Assembly: GCA_001970955.1 (NCBI GenBank)
Contig: MPUH01000228.1
Location: 1 to 64,000, forward strand
Direction of reading: 5' to 3'
DNA from: Stentor coeruleus
Lineage: Eukaryota; Ciliophora; Heterotrichea; Heterotrichida; Stentoridae
Length of the DNA stretch: 64,000 bases
The notes under the pieces were generated by a model. That model searched no databases. It was not told the origin of the DNA and saw only the letters and a list, made by a program, of their open reading frames with translations. Within the stretch, counting starts at the first letter, position 1. Each line of letters starts with the position of its first letter. The translations under genes and the position numbers were made by a program. Positions 62,729 through 64,000 of this stretch are shown piece after piece.

Positions 62729-64000
62729 ATGGGAAATAAGTCTCCAGAATCCCCAAGCACTGGCTCAATAGATTCTGAAATAAAAAACCAATCATCAAGA
62801 TCTTATTTTACCTTACAAGTCAAGCTTCTAATGTGGAAGCAGTACTTATTATTCTCTAGAAATTTAAAATCCACCTTATTCCAAATATTCACTCCAGTCT
62901 GCATATGCATATTCCTAGTCCTCCTTCAACAACTTGCTACATATTCAATGTCGACCATGACAGATAAACATCCACCAGACTTATCTTTATCTAAAATTCC
63001 TAAATGTTATGGATCAGGATGTATTACTCTTGGAATTGCATATACAAGCCCAAAGACTACAAAAATGAGCGAGCATATACTTTCTTATATTGCTGAGAAT
63101 AATGACTTAAAGATTAATGATGATATTAAGGTCATTGCAAATAATTATGATGATATGATTGATTATTTAGCAAAGTATACAAATAGGACGCAAACTTGCT
63201 TGCTTTTATGCACTGGACCATTTAAACCTCCACCCAATCCGATTTATAATGATACAATTGTGTGTGATATGGATATACCAGAAGCTCGTTTGTTTTTATA
63301 TAGTATTCTTATTAATTCAACAATTACTCCTCTTATGTATTTCTCAGGCTTTAACAGCCCCCAACCTGTAGACTATGCATCTTTAGCAGTAAAACGTTCA
63401 ATAGATGAAGCAATAATCTCTTTTTACTCTAATGGTAAATACAACAATACAATCAAAACAAATGTTCAAAGCTTCCCTCTTCCTACAAACAGATGGATGT
63501 CAGGTTATGATATCGTCACTGCAGCTGGGGCTTTTTATTTTTTCATCCCACCAATGGTCACTTTTGTTGTACTTCTTATAGAAATTGTTAGAGAAAAAGA
63601 GTATAAACTTAGACATGGACTATCTATGATGGGTATGGGTCATGGACCTTATTGGTTTAGTTGGTTTCTTACTGGGATAATATTTATACTTATAGTTAGT
63701 AACAGTTTGATTATCTCAGGTCTAGCTTGTGTTTTTGACTTATTCCTTCATGCTCCATATCCAATATTGATAATGCTTTTTGGTTTTTTTTCTATATCAA
63801 TGATGTGTTTAGCTTTTCTTATGTCTACTATGCTGACGACTACAAAGTCCGCTTACACAACTTCTTATGCCATTATTTTAGCAGGACTAGTTTTACAGTT
63901 TTTACTATCTAATATTGACATGATTTACCTTATATATGGCGATGATGTGGCTACTTGGATTAAAATCACCAGGGTCTTCCTAGCCTTGTACCCACCTTTC
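62729..64000 (+). CDS. ABCA-subfamily ABC transporter, 5' part (runs off the window)
   Basis: ATG 62729, open for 424 codons to the window end. MGNKSPES may be myristoylated. The first half transporter begins with LQVKLLMWKQYLLFSRN, then a transmembrane helix (LFQIFTPVCICIFLVLLQQL) and a large outer loop with N-glycosylation sites (residues 72-250). The block GAFYFFIPPMVTFVVLLIEI, VREKEYKLRHGLSMMGMG, GPYWFSWFLTGIIF and MCLAFLMSTMLTTTKSAY is typical of the ABC2-type membrane domain of ABCA proteins, which move lipids. The nucleotide-binding domains lie beyond the edge. Confidence 0.9.
   Translation, partial: MGNKSPESPSTGSIDSEIKNQSSRSYFTLQVKLLMWKQYLLFSRNLKSTLFQIFTPVCICIFLVLLQQLATYSMSTMTDKHPPDLSLSKIPKCYGSGCITLGIAYTSPKTTKMSEHILSYIAENNDLKINDDIKVIANNYDDMIDYLAKYTNRTQTCLLLCTGPFKPPPNPIYNDTIVCDMDIPEARLFLYSILINSTITPLMYFSGFNSPQPVDYASLAVKRSIDEAIISFYSNGKYNNTIKTNVQSFPLPTNRWMSGYDIVTAAGAFYFFIPPMVTFVVLLIEIVREKEYKLRHGLSMMGMGHGPYWFSWFLTGIIFILIVSNSLIISGLACVFDLFLHAPYPILIMLFGFFSISMMCLAFLMSTMLTTTKSAYTTSYAIILAGLVLQFLLSNIDMIYLIYGDDVATWIKITRVFLALYPPF

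Noticed and set aside
1-64000. tRNA, rRNA, CRISPR or telomere repeats
   Set aside because: I scanned for tRNA B-box-like sequence, spaced repeats and telomeric runs and saw none that holds up.

Overview
The window looks like macronuclear DNA of a heterotrich ciliate (Stentor/Blepharisma type). It is AT-rich and gene-dense, with spacers that are often only tens of bases. Six confident genes are each interrupted by one 15-nt GT-AG intron. Joining the exons restores conserved protein in the cyclin, OSCA/TMEM63, SLC44, RagC/D and ODAD1-like genes, and an uninterrupted frame in an unrecognised one. TAA and TAG end nearly all genes. TGA is rare, and one TGA lies inside what looks like a continuous ciliary gene, so the meaning of UGA here is open.

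Layout: 0-16 kb holds a CIMIP2/FAM166-like ciliary protein, a tubulin ligase-like enzyme (TTLL), an XK-related-like membrane protein, a calreticulin that lacks its P domain, an A/B-type cyclin, a BRM-type SNF2 ATPase, importin beta, an OSCA/TMEM63 channel and the spliceosomal factor CWC15. 16-20 kb is accessory: a duplicated contig end, a decayed Merlin (IS1016-like) DNA transposon with 32-bp terminal repeats, and short tandem repeats. 20-31 kb is sparse: a PP2C phosphatase, a tiny MGCC acylated protein, a membrane protein with a frame change, an unrecognised spliced gene, and a fragment that may be a LINE 3' end. 31-43 kb holds ARP5 (INO80), an SLC44 transporter, an ODAD-like coiled coil, a glycine/cysteine-rich acylated protein, RagC/D and LZIC. 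43-45 kb contains a dead VPS26 copy and a 3 x 63-nt tandem repeat. 45-64 kb holds VPS8, a membrane-anchored aspartyl protease, a CEP19-like protein, a double PH-like protein, a cytochrome b5 domain protein, a TPR protein, a RING protein, an ODAD1 homologue, an aldo-keto reductase and the start of an ABCA transporter.

The genes are mostly unrelated housekeeping and ciliary genes, with no operon logic. Themes are cilia (CIMIP2, TTLL, two ODAD-like proteins, CEP19), endolysosomal traffic and signalling (VPS8, VPS26 remnant, RagC/D), and nuclear function (SNF2, ARP5, importin beta, CWC15).

Two general patterns stand out. First, flanking DNA is C-rich and G-poor upstream of genes and G-rich and C-poor downstream, read on the sense strand, and the skew seems to run through coding regions. 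Second, eight single Ns each sit between two copies of the same sequence. These are unmerged contig overlaps, not biological duplications, and they split three genes and duplicate the edges of others.
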